A stretch of 64,000 nucleotides of DNA from Micromonospora matsumotoense (GTDB lineage Bacteria > Actinomycetota > Actinomycetes > Mycobacteriales > Micromonosporaceae). Position numbers and translations under genes: made by a program. The stretch's first letter is position 1, and each line of letters opens with the position of its first letter. The DNA is taken from NCBI RefSeq assembly GCF_900091525.1, contig NZ_FMCU01000010.1:186001-250000 (forward strand), given 5' to 3'. Shown here piece by piece: positions 20,948 to 31,115 of this stretch. Below the pieces are notes generated by a model. That model ran no database searches. It was not told where the DNA came from and saw only the letters and a program-made list of their open reading frames with translations.

Positions 20948-21460
20948 ATGGTGGGCGACGAGGTGGTCCGGGTGTACGTGCCGGCGACCGTGCCGATGCT
21001 GGCCCTGCTGCGTGAGCAGGGACTGCCGGCCAACGGTGGGCACGCGGTCACCCCGGCTCTGCGCGAGTGGTACGCCGAGGGCGACGAGGAGGAGTTGGAG
21101 TACGTCGCCTTCACCCGGGCCGCGCAGGACGCGCTGCAACTGCTGCGGGAGGACCCGGCCGCAGCTCGTCGTCGGGTGGTGGTCTCGGTGGACCTGCCCG
21201 CCGCAGCCGTCGGCCGGGGCGACGGCGAGTTGGGCTCCAGCATGGTGGAGCTGGATGGGCCGGTGCCGGCGTCGGCGGTGGCCGCGCTGCACGTGGACGG
21301 GGCCGAGGCGGTCGACGACGTGACCGCGGCCGTCGACGTGGTGCGCGAAGCGCTCGCCGGTGATCCGGACGCTCAGTTCACCGTCGACGGGGCCGAGGAC
21401 CACGAGTTGGAGTGGTACGCCCCGTCCGAGTGGGAACTGCTGCTGCGCACCGCCTCCTGA
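20948..21460 (+). CDS. DUF6912-like hypothetical protein
   Basis: A 170-residue soluble acidic protein. It begins [19 protein letters not shown] and ends [15 protein letters not shown], which looks like the actinobacterial DUF6912 family (assignment from memory of its termini, not from a search). ATG at 20948 was chosen because GGGAGAGACG precedes it; an in-frame GTG follows immediately. No catalytic residues are evident. It stands alone between a divergent HTH gene and a convergent membrane-protein gene. Confidence 0.7.
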   Translation: MVGDEVVRVYVPATVPMLALLREQGLPANGGHAVTPALREWYAEGDEEELEYVAFTRAAQDALQLLREDPAAARRRVVVSVDLPAAAVGRGDGELGSSMVELDGPVPASAVAALHVDGAEAVDDVTAAVDVVREALAGDPDAQFTVDGAEDHELEWYAPSEWELLLRTAS

Positions 21461-21518
21461 CCCGTCCGGACCGGGGACGGCGGAGCGTTGGCCGCCGGCC
21501 CGGTCGGCTCGGGCAGTG

Positions 21519-21606
21519 GACGCCGGGACGGCCGGGCGTGGGACGCCGGGACGGCCGGGCGTGGGACGCCGGGACGGCCGGGCGTGGGACGCCGGGACGG
21601 CCGGGG
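21519..21606. repeat. tandem repeat, 23-bp unit, about 4 copies
   Basis: The unit GACGCCGGGACGGCCGGGCG plus TGG is repeated head to tail at 21519, 21542, 21565 and 21588; the last copy is imperfect at its end. It lies between the convergent DUF6912-like and membrane-protein genes. With no spacers and such a short unit it is a VNTR-like array, not a CRISPR. Confidence 0.9.
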
Positions 21607-21635
21607 GAGAGCAGGGACGGGCGGGTGGTGGCCGG

Positions 21636-22838
21636 TCAGTCCTGGACGGTCTCGGGGTCGTCGTCGCGGGGGGTCGGGCCGAGGGTGCGGCCGAAGAGGA
21701 CGACCGAGGTCAACGCGCCCACGAAGAGCACCCAGATGCCGTTGTCGACCCGCGAGGTGCCCATGCTGGTCTGGGCCACCGCGTCCGCCTCGCTGAGCGC
21801 GCCGGCCAGGTCCAGTAGGGTTCGGCCGCCGATCCGGATGATCACCTCGGCGAGCAGCAGGAGCAGGCCCGGCCCGGCCCCGGCCAGCAGGTAGGCGGGC
21901 CAGCGGGGCGCCGGTGCGTCAGGAGCGCGCCGGACGGCCCGGCGGCGGGCCCAGGTGAGGTAGCCGAAGGCGAGCAGGCCGGCCAGCAGCCCGCCGAGCA
22001 GCGACTCGGTGCGGGAGACCCACTTCGCGGCACCGACCAGCGACGCCTGGGAGTCGTCCGCGCCGAACAGGTCGAACAGCGGGTCGCGGGCCTGGCTGAA
22101 CACCACCACGAAGAACAGGGTCCCGAGGGCGGCGGCGACCACCGCGCCGACCGGTGCCGGGGTACGCGCTCCGGCGATCGCCCCGCCGATGACGGCCGCC
22201 GCCGCGCTGGTGCCGGCGATGGTGTTGGTGGTGGCGTTGTCGGCGTACGTCAGGTTGATGGCCAGGGCGGTGCCCAGTCCGACCAGCATGCCGGCCCCGA
22301 TCGCCGCCGCGAAGCGCAGCGTGGCACGGTCGCCGAGCCGGCGGGCGGCCAGCTCACTCGCGGCCAGCGCGACCGCCGCACCGGCGACCAACGCGGCGGA
22401 GATCACTCCGGGCAGGGCGAAGGCGGAGAGGGTGATCGCGGTGAGCCCGACCGCTGCCGAGTGGATCGCCTCCCGGGTGGACCACAGCATCGCGGCCAGC
22501 CAACCGAGCGCGAGCACCGCCAACAGGGGCGTGACCGGGGCGTACCCCGTCCGCTCCGCCGGTGCGGTGTGGATCTCCTCGCCGACCTGCCCGGTGGCGG
22601 CCGACCGCTCCGCCTCCGCGTCGCGGTCCGTCTGTGCTTCGCGGTCGCCCTGCGCGGTGGGGTCCGTCTCCGTGTCGGGACCGTGTTCCGCCTCCGCCCC
22701 GGGACCCGCCTGCGCCTCGGGAGCGCGGTCCGCCTCGGTGCCGGGATCGGGATCGCGGGGTGTGCCGGGATCGCGACCGGGGTGGCGGTGAGGCCGGCCG
22801 ACGGAGGCCGCCGTCGAATTGCCGGGCTGGTTGCTCAT
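21636..22838 (-). CDS. hypothetical multi-pass membrane protein
   Basis: A 400-residue protein. The first ~95 residues are a highly polar, Asp/Glu/Pro/Arg-rich, low-complexity cytoplasmic region with DPGTEADRAPEAQAGPGAEA-type pseudo-repeats. About eight hydrophobic helices follow (for example VTPLLAVLALGWLAAML and AGAGPGLLLLLAEVIIRIGG). The ATG at 22838 is preceded by GAAGGGGAGACG. No transporter signature is recognised and the function is unknown. It is divergent from pruA. Confidence 0.75.
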   Translation of the reverse strand: MSNQPGNSTAASVGRPHRHPGRDPGTPRDPDPGTEADRAPEAQAGPGAEAEHGPDTETDPTAQGDREAQTDRDAEAERSAATGQVGEEIHTAPAERTGYAPVTPLLAVLALGWLAAMLWSTREAIHSAAVGLTAITLSAFALPGVISAALVAGAAVALAASELAARRLGDRATLRFAAAIGAGMLVGLGTALAINLTYADNATTNTIAGTSAAAAVIGGAIAGARTPAPVGAVVAAALGTLFFVVVFSQARDPLFDLFGADDSQASLVGAAKWVSRTESLLGGLLAGLLAFGYLTWARRRAVRRAPDAPAPRWPAYLLAGAGPGLLLLLAEVIIRIGGRTLLDLAGALSEADAVAQTSMGTSRVDNGIWVLFVGALTSVVLFGRTLGPTPRDDDPETVQD

Positions 22839-23194
22839 CGTCTCCCCTTCGACACCGCGCCGCCCCGGCACCGGGAGGGCCTCTCCATCGCTCGAACCAG
22901 CGTACGCGGGCGACCGGATGGCTCTGGCAGGCGACCGTCCGCGTCGCCCTCCCTTGGCATTGCCATGATCGTCGGGGGTTCTCTGGTATGAATCGTCGCT
23001 GTTTCGGCGTTCTGGCCTCCTGATCAACGGTGCGTGGCGGGCGGGGCGTAATGACGTCGGGCCAGGCGTGGGAGAATTCCCGGAGGTCCCGCCGCCGCGC
23101 CAGGCACACCGCGCGGTGTCCGGCGTCCGGCCGTCCGGGTCGGTGCCCGCGGGTCCGATTTCGCCGCCGCTGTCGAGATCGCCCAGGAGCTGTG
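22839..23194. other. 356-bp divergent intergenic region before pruA
   Basis: No ORF is convincing here; open frames are compositional shadows. It must carry promoters for pruA and for the leftward membrane-protein gene, but I cannot place them with confidence. Confidence 0.45.
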
Positions 23195-24823
<1,629 letters not shown>

Positions 24824-24976
24824 AGCGGTGACGACCGACGGTGGCGGAGTCCCGCCGCCGTCGGTGCCACCACCATCCCGCGGTGGTGCCCGACGCGGCC
24901 CGGCCGGCGTGTCAGCCACCATCGGCCGGCGTGGCCCAGGTCACCGCAGGCGGGGCCGGTCGGGGCGGTCCTGGGA

Positions 24977-24999
24977 GCACTGTCGTCGGCCGACAGTGC
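24977..24999. promoter_or_regulatory. 9-bp perfect inverted repeat upstream of the padR gene
   Basis: GCACTGTCG and CGACAGTGC are separated by TCGGC. It lies ~75 bp before the PadR start and is a candidate operator for autoregulation; a weak pruA terminator is the alternative. Two direct copies of GGAAATCCT (25005 and 25030) lie between it and the gene. Confidence 0.5.
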
Positions 25000-25073
25000 A
25001 CATTGGAAATCCTCCCGGGTGGCAAATCCGGAAATCCTGGACGCCGGGACGGCAAAGTGGCAGCTTAGAGGGC

Positions 25074-25589
25074 ATGGCGGATTCCGGAGTCAACCCCACT
25101 GCGGCGGCCCTGTTGGGGTTGTTGCATGAGGGCCCGATGACAGGCGGTCAGCTGATGGCCGCCGCTGAGCGCCGACTGGCGCCGTACTGGTCAATGACAC
25201 GCAGTCAGGTCTACCGTGAGTTGCCGGTGCTGGCGGAGCGTGGTTTCGTGCGGCTGGGCAAGCCCGGGCCGCGGATGAGTCAACCCTACGCGATCACGGC
25301 GTCAGGGAAGCGGACCTTCTCCCGCTGGCTGGCGGAGAATCCCGGTCGGGACACCATCCGCAACCCGATCGCCCTGCGGATCGCGTTCGGCAACCTGCAC
25401 TCGGCCAGCCAGCTCAAGAACCTCTACACCTCAGCCAACGAATACCACACCGAGGCCCTCGCGTACGTCCGGGAGCAGGTCAAGACCGCCAAGAAGGAGG
25501 GCGACGAGTACGACGCCAGCGCGTTGGAGTTCGCCGTCGCCTACCACAAGGCCGCGCTGTCCTGGCTCAAGACCGCCCCGGTCGGCTGA
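25074..25589 (+). CDS. PadR family transcriptional regulator
   Basis: A 171-residue PadR-type regulator. The winged helix-turn-helix (residues ~8-90) shows LLGLLHEGPMTGGQLMAA and QVYRELPVLAERGFVRLG, followed by a C-terminal helical dimerisation region (ANEYHTEALAYVREQVKTAKKE). The ATG follows GCTTAGAGGGC. A palindrome upstream (24977-24999) is a plausible operator. PadR members usually repress nearby genes in response to small aromatic or antimicrobial compounds; the target here is not evident. Confidence 0.9.
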   Translation: MADSGVNPTAAALLGLLHEGPMTGGQLMAAAERRLAPYWSMTRSQVYRELPVLAERGFVRLGKPGPRMSQPYAITASGKRTFSRWLAENPGRDTIRNPIALRIAFGNLHSASQLKNLYTSANEYHTEALAYVREQVKTAKKEGDEYDASALEFAVAYHKAALSWLKTAPVG

Positions 25590-25653
25590 TCATCGGCCCT
25601 GGTAGGTGGTGTGACGTGAGCGGACCGCCGCACGCACAGTACCCTTGTCTGTC

Positions 25654-26775
25654 GTGACCGCTGCCGATTACGCCGAACAACTGAAGGAACTCGACGCGAC
25701 CCTACGCAACATCGAGTCGGTGCTCGACCTCGACCGCCTGCGGGGGGAGAAGGCCCGGCTGGAGGAGCAGGCGTCCGCGCCGGATCTCTGGGACGACCAG
25801 GCCAAGGCGCAGCAGGTGACCTCGCAGTTGTCGTACGTCAACGGCGAGATCAGCAAGCTGGGCAGCCTGCGGTCGGGGCTGGACGACGCCCGGGTGCTGC
25901 TGGAGTTGGCCGAGGACGAGGCCGACTCCGGGGTGCTGGGCGAGGTCGAGTCGGAGATCGCCGGGCTGACCAAGGCCATCCAGGAGATGGAGGTCCGCAC
26001 CCTGCTCTCCGGCGAGTACGACTCCCGGGAGGCGCTGGTCGCCATCCGGGCGGGCGCCGGTGGGGTGGACGCGGCCGACTTCGCCGAGATGCTGCTGCGG
26101 ATGTACCTGCGCTGGGCCGAGCGGCACGGCTACCCGACGGAGGTCTACGAGACCTCGTACGCCGAGGAGGCCGGCCTCAAGTCCGCCACCTTCACCGTCA
26201 AGGTCCCGTACGCCTACGGCACGCTCAGCGTCGAGTCGGGCACCCACCGGCTGGTCCGGATCAGCCCGTTCGACAACCAGGGCCGCCGGCAGACCAGCTT
26301 CGCCGGGGTCGAGGTGCTGCCGGTCACCGAGCAGACCGACCACATCGACATCCCGGAGAACGACATCCGGGTGGACGTCTACCGGTCGTCCGGCCCGGGT
26401 GGGCAGAGCGTCAACACCACCGACTCGGCGGTGCGGTTGACCCACATCCCCACCAACATCGTGGTGACCTGCCAGAACGAGAAGTCCCAGCTGCAGAACA
26501 AGGCCTCCGCGATGCGGGTGCTCCAGTCCCGGCTGCTGGAGCGCAAGCGGCAGGAGGAGGAGGCGAAGCTCGCCGGTCTGAAGTCCGGCAGCACCAGCTC
26601 CTGGGGCGACCAGATGCGTTCGTACGTGCTGCACCCGTATCAGATGGTGAAGGATCTCCGAACCGAGCAGGAGACCGGCAATCCGTCGTCGGTCTTCGAC
26701 GGGGAGTTGGACAGCTTCATCGAGGCGGGTATCCGTTGGCGCAAGCAGCAGCAGCTCGCCAACGACGCTGCGTGA
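25654..26775 (+). CDS. prfB: peptide chain release factor 2
   Basis: A 373-residue RF2. It contains the UGA-recognition tripeptide SPF ([10 protein letters not shown]) and the catalytic GGQ ([20 protein letters not shown]). The frame is continuous: there is no programmed in-frame UGA frameshift site as found in many bacteria. GTG at 25654 was chosen; a TTG three codons earlier is less likely. TACCCT only ~9 bp upstream suggests a very short or absent leader. Confidence 0.97.
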   Translation: MTAADYAEQLKELDATLRNIESVLDLDRLRGEKARLEEQASAPDLWDDQAKAQQVTSQLSYVNGEISKLGSLRSGLDDARVLLELAEDEADSGVLGEVESEIAGLTKAIQEMEVRTLLSGEYDSREALVAIRAGAGGVDAADFAEMLLRMYLRWAERHGYPTEVYETSYAEEAGLKSATFTVKVPYAYGTLSVESGTHRLVRISPFDNQGRRQTSFAGVEVLPVTEQTDHIDIPENDIRVDVYRSSGPGGQSVNTTDSAVRLTHIPTNIVVTCQNEKSQLQNKASAMRVLQSRLLERKRQEEEAKLAGLKSGSTSSWGDQMRSYVLHPYQMVKDLRTEQETGNPSSVFDGELDSFIEAGIRWRKQQQLANDAA

Positions 26776-26787
26776 TCGATCGTGAAC

Positions 26788-26837
26788 GGGGCGCGTCGTC
26801 GATCCCGGGTTGACCGGGCAAATCGATGACGCGCCCC
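26788..26837. terminator. terminator hairpin between prfB and ftsE
   Basis: 16-nt arms (GGGGCGCGTCGTCGAT and its complement with one mismatch) enclose an 18-nt loop, 12 bp after the prfB stop. It has no U-tract. It separates prfB from the ftsEX unit, which has its own promoter-like sequence just downstream. Confidence 0.7.
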
Positions 26838-26857
26838 GCATCGGCGGGGCGTGCCAC

Positions 26858-26885
26858 TTGGCTCTGCGGTTACACCGCGTAGACT
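26858..26885 (+). promoter_or_regulatory. putative promoter of ftsEX
   Basis: TTGGCT and TAGACT are separated by 16 bp. The -10-like box ends only 8 bp before the ftsE GTG, which would give an almost leaderless mRNA; no Shine-Dalgarno sequence is visible before the GTG. Confidence 0.5.
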
Positions 26886-26893
26886 CACGACCC

Positions 26894-27574
26894 GTGATTC
26901 AGCTTGAGCAAGTGACGAAGACGTACCCGAAGGCGTCCCGGCCTTCGCTCGACAACGTGTCCGTCTCGATCGAGAAGGGCGAGTTCGTCTTCTTCATCGG
27001 GCCATCCGGCTCCGGCAAGTCCACGATCATCAAGATGCTGTTGCACGAGGTCGCCCCCAACAAGGGTCGGGTCGTCGTCAACGGCAAGGACGTCACCTCG
27101 ATGCGTTCCTGGAAGCGACCCCACTTCCGGCGTTCCATCGGCTGCGTCTTCCAGGACTTCCGGCTGCTGCCGAACCGCACCGCCTACGAGAACGTGGCGT
27201 TCGCCCTGGAGGTGATCGGCAAGACCAAGGCGGTGGCCCGCCGGGTCGTGCCCGAGGTGCTGGAGTTGGTCGGGCTCGGTGGCAAGGAGCACCGGTACCC
27301 ACACGAACTCTCCGGTGGTGAGCAGCAGCGGGTCGCGGTCGCGCGGGCGTTCGTGAACCGTCCGCTGATCCTGCTGGCGGACGAGCCGACCGGAAACCTG
27401 GACCCGGACACCTCGATCGAGATCATGCGTTTGCTGGACCGGATCAACCGCACCGGCACGACCGTCGTGATGGTCACCCACGACTCCAACATCGTGAACC
27501 AGATGCGCCGTCGTGTCGTCGAGATCGAAAGCGGCCGCATCGTGCGCGACCAGGCCCGCGGCGTCTACGGGTGA
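26894..27574 (+). CDS. ftsE: cell-division ABC transporter ATPase FtsE
   Basis: A 226-residue ABC ATPase with Walker [10 protein letters not shown], signature [14 protein letters not shown], Walker [12 protein letters not shown] and the switch HD in MVTHDSN. With FtsX, encoded 70 bp downstream, it forms the complex that controls peptidoglycan hydrolases at division. GTG at 26894 gives the usual [12 protein letters not shown] start. The longer open frame upstream covers terminator and promoter DNA and is not coding. Confidence 0.97.
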   Translation: MIQLEQVTKTYPKASRPSLDNVSVSIEKGEFVFFIGPSGSGKSTIIKMLLHEVAPNKGRVVVNGKDVTSMRSWKRPHFRRSIGCVFQDFRLLPNRTAYENVAFALEVIGKTKAVARRVVPEVLELVGLGGKEHRYPHELSGGEQQRVAVARAFVNRPLILLADEPTGNLDPDTSIEIMRLLDRINRTGTTVVMVTHDSNIVNQMRRRVVEIESGRIVRDQARGVYG

Positions 27575-27644
27575 GCCGGCGCTCCACCCCTGCCGTACGA
27601 CCTGACGACGAACACCTCACGCCGGAGAGCCGGAGGAACACCCG

Positions 27645-28520
27645 ATGCGGATAAAGTACGTCCTGTCCGAGGTACTGGTCGGACTGTGGCGCAACGTCAC
27701 GATGACGGTCGCGATGATCATTACGATGGCGGTCTCGCTGACCATGCTCGGCGCCAGTGGCCTGATGTACAAACAGGTCGGCGACATGAAGGACCTCTAC
27801 TACAAGAACGTCGAAGTCTCGATCTTCCTGAAGACCGACGTCACCGAGCAGCAGCGCACCGACCTCGACGCCAAGTTGAAGGGCGACCCCCTGGTCAAGG
27901 AGGTCCTCTATGTCAACAAGGACGAGGCGTACAAGACGTTCAAGGAGATGTACCAGGACGCGCCCGACCTGGTGAACGTCGTGAAGCCCGACCTGCTCCC
28001 CGAGTCCTTCCGGCTGAAGTTGGTCAACCCGGAGCAGTACAAGAACATCTACGACCAGTACCAGGGCACCGAAGGGGTCGACGTGATCGTCGACCAGAGC
28101 CGGCTGCTGGACAAGATCTTCAACGTGCTCACCGCGATCCAGAACATCGCGCTGGCCGCCGCCGTGGTGATGGCCATCGCCGCGCTGCTGCTGGTGGCGA
28201 ACACCATCCAGGTGGCCGCGTACAGCAAGCGGCGTGAGGTCGCGGTCATGAAGCTGGTCGGCGCGTCGAACTGGTTCATCCAGGCGCCGTTCGTGCTGGA
28301 GGCGGTGGTCGCCGGCCTGATCGGCTCGTTGCTGGGCCTGATCGCGCTGATCGGCGCCAAACAGCTGCTGTTCAGCGGCTCGTTGAAGGCGCTGGAGGGG
28401 CTGCTCTCCCCGATCCAGTGGTCGGACATCTTCCTGATGTTCCCGCTGATGGCCGGCGTGGGTGGCCTGATCAGCGCCGCCACCGCCTGGGTCACGCTCC
28501 GCTTCTACCTGCGGGTCTAG
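27645..28520 (+). CDS. ftsX: cell-division protein FtsX
   Basis: A 291-residue permease-like protein. One N-terminal transmembrane helix (about 20-45), a large extracytoplasmic loop (VEVSIFLKTDVTEQQRTDL ...; about 50-160) that engages hydrolase partners, and three C-terminal helices (about 165-190, 215-245, 260-285) give the FtsX topology. The motif AAYSKRREVAVMKLVGASNWFI is characteristic. It follows ftsE in one operon and ends at a strong hairpin. Confidence 0.96.
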   Translation: MRIKYVLSEVLVGLWRNVTMTVAMIITMAVSLTMLGASGLMYKQVGDMKDLYYKNVEVSIFLKTDVTEQQRTDLDAKLKGDPLVKEVLYVNKDEAYKTFKEMYQDAPDLVNVVKPDLLPESFRLKLVNPEQYKNIYDQYQGTEGVDVIVDQSRLLDKIFNVLTAIQNIALAAAVVMAIAALLLVANTIQVAAYSKRREVAVMKLVGASNWFIQAPFVLEAVVAGLIGSLLGLIALIGAKQLLFSGSLKALEGLLSPIQWSDIFLMFPLMAGVGGLISAATAWVTLRFYLRV

Positions 28521-28542
28521 TCGCCGCAGGGGGTCGACGTGC

Positions 28543-28582
28543 GGGCCCTCCCGCGCCGGGAAGAAACGGCGCGGGAGGGCCC
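28543..28582. terminator. hairpin after ftsX
   Basis: Perfect 15-bp arms (GGGCCCTCCCGCGCC and its complement) enclose a 10-nt loop, 23 bp after the ftsX stop, followed by TTGTCATT. It is a likely intrinsic terminator separating ftsEX from smpB. Confidence 0.85.
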
Positions 28583-28656
28583 TTGTCATTCGGGTAGCAT
28601 GATCCCCGCTCACCGGCCGGACGGTCGGTGCGCGGACCCGGAAGGGGGTGCGCCGG

Positions 28657-29136
28657 ATGCCACGGGAAAAGGGCCGCAAGGTGGTCGCCTCCAACAGGAA
28701 GGCCCGCCACGACTACGCCATCCTCGACACGTACGAGGCGGGCATGGCGTTGACCGGCACCGAGGTCAAGTCGCTGCGCGCCGGGCGGGCCTCACTGGTC
28801 GACGCCTTCGCCCAGGAGCGCGACGGCGAGTTGTTCCTACACGGCATGCACATCCCGGAGTACACCCAGGGCACCTGGACCAACCACGAGCCCCGGCGTA
28901 CCCGCAAGCTGCTGCTGAAGCGGTTGGAGATCGACCGGCTGGTCGGCAAGACCCGCGAGGGCGGCCTGACCATGGTCCCGTTGCAGGTCTACTTCTCCGA
29001 CGGCTGGGCCAAGGTGGAGATCGCCCTGGCCAAGGGCAAGAAGTCGTACGACAAGCGGCAGGACCTCGCCAAGCGGGACGCCGACCGGGAGATCGCCCGG
29101 GTGTCGGGCCGGCGCGGCAAGGGAATGGACGACTGA
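28657..29136 (+). CDS. smpB: tmRNA-binding protein SmpB
   Basis: A 159-residue SmpB, the partner of tmRNA in trans-translation. Visible are [15 protein letters not shown], the conserved [29 protein letters not shown], and a basic C-terminal tail ([18 protein letters not shown]). ATG at 28657 is preferred over the GTG three codons earlier, because GGAAGGGGG has correct spacing only for the ATG. The tmRNA gene follows ~105 bp downstream. Confidence 0.96.
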   Translation: MPREKGRKVVASNRKARHDYAILDTYEAGMALTGTEVKSLRAGRASLVDAFAQERDGELFLHGMHIPEYTQGTWTNHEPRRTRKLLLKRLEIDRLVGKTREGGLTMVPLQVYFSDGWAKVEIALAKGKKSYDKRQDLAKRDADREIARVSGRRGKGMDD

Positions 29137-29240
29137 GTCGTCCTGTTTGTCCGGCTCGACGCGCCGGCCCGGGGCTCGGGATGAAACCCGTTGCGGTAGG
29201 CGTTAGTCTGGACAGTGCCGCCACATCGGCGGCCCGTCGA

Positions 29241-29613
29241 GGGGGTGACTGGTTTCGACTTCGTACGCAGCGACAGGGGAAGCGAGCCGAGGAAGCCGAC
29301 GTCGTCTCGAGAATCGGTCGTCGGAAACTTATAAGCGCCAAGCAAAATCGCGCTGACTTCGCTCTCGCCGCCTGAGGCGAGTAGCTGAGTCTGTCGGCCT
29401 GGGAACGCCTTCGTCCCAATAGCCGGCATCAGTTAGAGGGCTGGCCAATCGGACCCGGTCGCGGGGTCCGTGCGGCGAGATTAATCAGCGACTGGGCCCG
29501 TCACACCAACTCGCTCGCGTGAGCGGTGGGGCCGAGTAGAGGCATAGCGAGCTGCGCTCGGAGAAGCCCTGACAAACCGGCGAAGGACCCGGGTTCGATT
29601 CCCGGCACCTCCA
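29241..29613 (+). ncRNA. ssrA: transfer-messenger RNA (ssrA)
   Basis: The 5' end GGGGGTG pairs with the 3' CACCTCC to form the acceptor stem, and the T-arm (GGGTTCGATTCCC) is present. The tag reading frame resumes at the GCC at 29337 and encodes AKQNRADFALAA before TGA at 29373-29375, a normal actinobacterial ALAA-ending degradation tag. CCA is not encoded after the discriminator A. smpB lies just upstream, as is common. Confidence 0.96.
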
Positions 29614-29619
29614 CCCCAC

Positions 29620-29653
29620 GATGCGCCCCGGTCCCCAAGGACCGGGGCGCATC
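29620..29653 (+). terminator. terminator of ssrA
   Basis: Perfect 15-bp arms (GATGCGCCCCGGTCC and its complement) with a CCAA loop start 7 bp after the tmRNA 3' end and are followed by GCCGTTTCTCC. Confidence 0.9.
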
Positions 29654-29971
29654 GCCGTTTCTCCCTCTGACACCCGCCCCGCGTGCTCCACCCCGCCCCG
29701 CGTGCCCTGCCCCCGCCCCCGCCCCCGCCCGCGCGCCGTCCCGCCTCCGCGCGTCTCGCCCCGTTGATCAAGAGGTTTGCGTCATCTGGGGCGATCGACT
29801 TGACCTAAACCTCTTGATCAACGAGGTGGGGCGGGGCAGGGCTGGACGCGGCGTGCGGGGCGGGACGGGGCGTGCGGGGTGGGGGTGGGACGTGGCGGGG
29901 TGGGGGTGGGGGTGGGACGTGGCCGGGTGGGTTTGAGGGAACCGGGGGAGGGGGTGGGGCGTCTCAGGGGT
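29654..29971. other. 318-bp low-complexity intergenic region
   Basis: C-rich DNA with PuPy runs (29690-29760) precedes palindromic element copy 2. After it comes a G-rich stretch (29823-29960) with repeated GGGTGGGACGTGGC units and many GGG/GGGG runs on the plus strand that could form G-quadruplexes. Open frames here are compositional and not believed. Confidence 0.6.
29763..29822. repeat. dispersed palindromic element, copy 2 (60 nt)
   Basis: 22-nt arms beginning GTTGATCAAGAGGTTTGCGT enclose a 16-nt loop that contains GCGATCGACT. The right arm carries substitutions (CCT where copy 3 has CGC), so the stem is imperfect. It lies downstream of ssrA and upstream of the lipoprotein gene. Confidence 0.85.
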
Positions 29972-30925
29972 ATGCGGCGACTTGTTGTGGTGGGGTTGGG
30001 ACTTCTGGTGGTGGGGGTGGGTGGGTGTGCGCCGGCCGGGTCTGCGCCCGGTGGGTCGGCCGGTGGTGATCCGGGGCGGCATCGGGAGGCGTTCGACGAG
30101 CGGGCCGCCGAGGTGGCGGGGGCGTGGCGGCCCGGGTCCGACTGGTCGGGCGGGTACCTGCCGTTGCAGGACGCCACGGTGCTCCCCGGGCAACCCGGCT
30201 TCACCGCCGACACCGAGGCGGCCTTCCGTTCCGGCTGGTACCGGGACCAGATCCCGCTGCCGACCAAGGTGCCCGCCGACGCGGCGATCCGCTTCCCGGA
30301 CGGCGCTCTGACCGTCCCGCTGATCAGCGCGGCGGAGGCGTACCGGCAACTGGACCAGGGGGACCCACCGCCGTGCGAGGGGCGGCCCCGGGTGCCGCAG
30401 GCGCCCAGCCCGACCGACGCCACCAGGCCGGACGATTCGGTCGCCACCCAGGCTGCCACCGCCTGTATCCCGCTCACCGTCACGGGCGTGACCCTCGGCA
30501 CGGCCGAGGTGCGCACCAGCCGGGGAGTCGCCGCCGTGCCGGCCTGGTTGTTCACCGTGGCCGAGTTGACCACTCCGGTGGCCCGGCTGGCGGTGGCACC
30601 CCGGGCGGTCACCGCCGTGCCCGAGCCGACCGCCCCGCCCCGCACCCTTCCGGCAGGCGTGGCCGGTGCCGATCGGCTCCGCCGGGTCGAGGGCACCCGG
30701 TTGACGTACACGGTCAGCCTGGGGGCCTGCGACAGCGGCCCCACCGCACTCGTGCGGGAGAGCGACGACGTGGTGGTGGTCGGCGGCGGGGTGGTCCAGG
30801 GCACCGGCGAGTGCATCGCGCTCGCGGTGCTCAAGCCGGTCACGGTGACGTTGACGGCCCCACTCGGCGCCCGCCCGGTCCTCGACGTCGGCACCGGCCG
30901 GGTCCTCACCCTCGCCACCCCCTGA
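29972..30925 (+). CDS. putative lipoprotein of unknown function
   Basis: A 317-residue secreted lipoprotein. The signal MRRLVVVGLGLLVVGVGGC ends in a lipobox with Cys at residue 19. The mature part begins with a Gly/Ser/Pro-rich stretch, followed by a domain with no recognised signature (PLISAAEAYRQLDQGD; TYTVSLGACDSGPTALV). ATG at 29972 has AGGGG immediately upstream; longer open frames include G-rich non-coding DNA. Orthologs are probably confined to Micromonosporaceae, but this needs a search. Confidence 0.7.
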   Translation: MRRLVVVGLGLLVVGVGGCAPAGSAPGGSAGGDPGRHREAFDERAAEVAGAWRPGSDWSGGYLPLQDATVLPGQPGFTADTEAAFRSGWYRDQIPLPTKVPADAAIRFPDGALTVPLISAAEAYRQLDQGDPPPCEGRPRVPQAPSPTDATRPDDSVATQAATACIPLTVTGVTLGTAEVRTSRGVAAVPAWLFTVAELTTPVARLAVAPRAVTAVPEPTAPPRTLPAGVAGADRLRRVEGTRLTYTVSLGACDSGPTALVRESDDVVVVGGGVVQGTGECIALAVLKPVTVTLTAPLGARPVLDVGTGRVLTLATP

Positions 30926-30982
30926 CGCGCCCACCCCCGCATCCCCTCCCCGGGGGCTCCCGGAAGGACGGTGCTGCTGGCC

Positions 30983-31042
30983 GTTGATCAAGAGGTTTGC
31001 GTCATCTCGCGCGATCAACTTGACGCAAACCTCTTGATCAAC
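30983..31042. repeat. dispersed palindromic element, copy 3 (60 nt)
   Basis: Perfect 22-nt arms (containing TGATCAAGAGGTTTGCGTCA) flank a 16-nt loop TCTCGCGCGATCAACT. This is the cleanest copy and probably closest to the consensus. It lies between the convergent lipoprotein and benzoylformate-decarboxylase-like genes, followed by a G-rich tract (31043-31115). Confidence 0.9.
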
Positions 31043-31115
31043 GGGGCTGGGCGAGGGGTGGGAGGGGGCGGGGGACGGGAGGGGGTAAGAGGGGTGGGAG
31101 GGGTGGGGGTGGGGG

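Noticed and set aside
21519-21606. Short repeat array considered as CRISPR
   Set aside because: Units are 23 bp with no spacers, and no cas genes are near; it is a simple tandem repeat.
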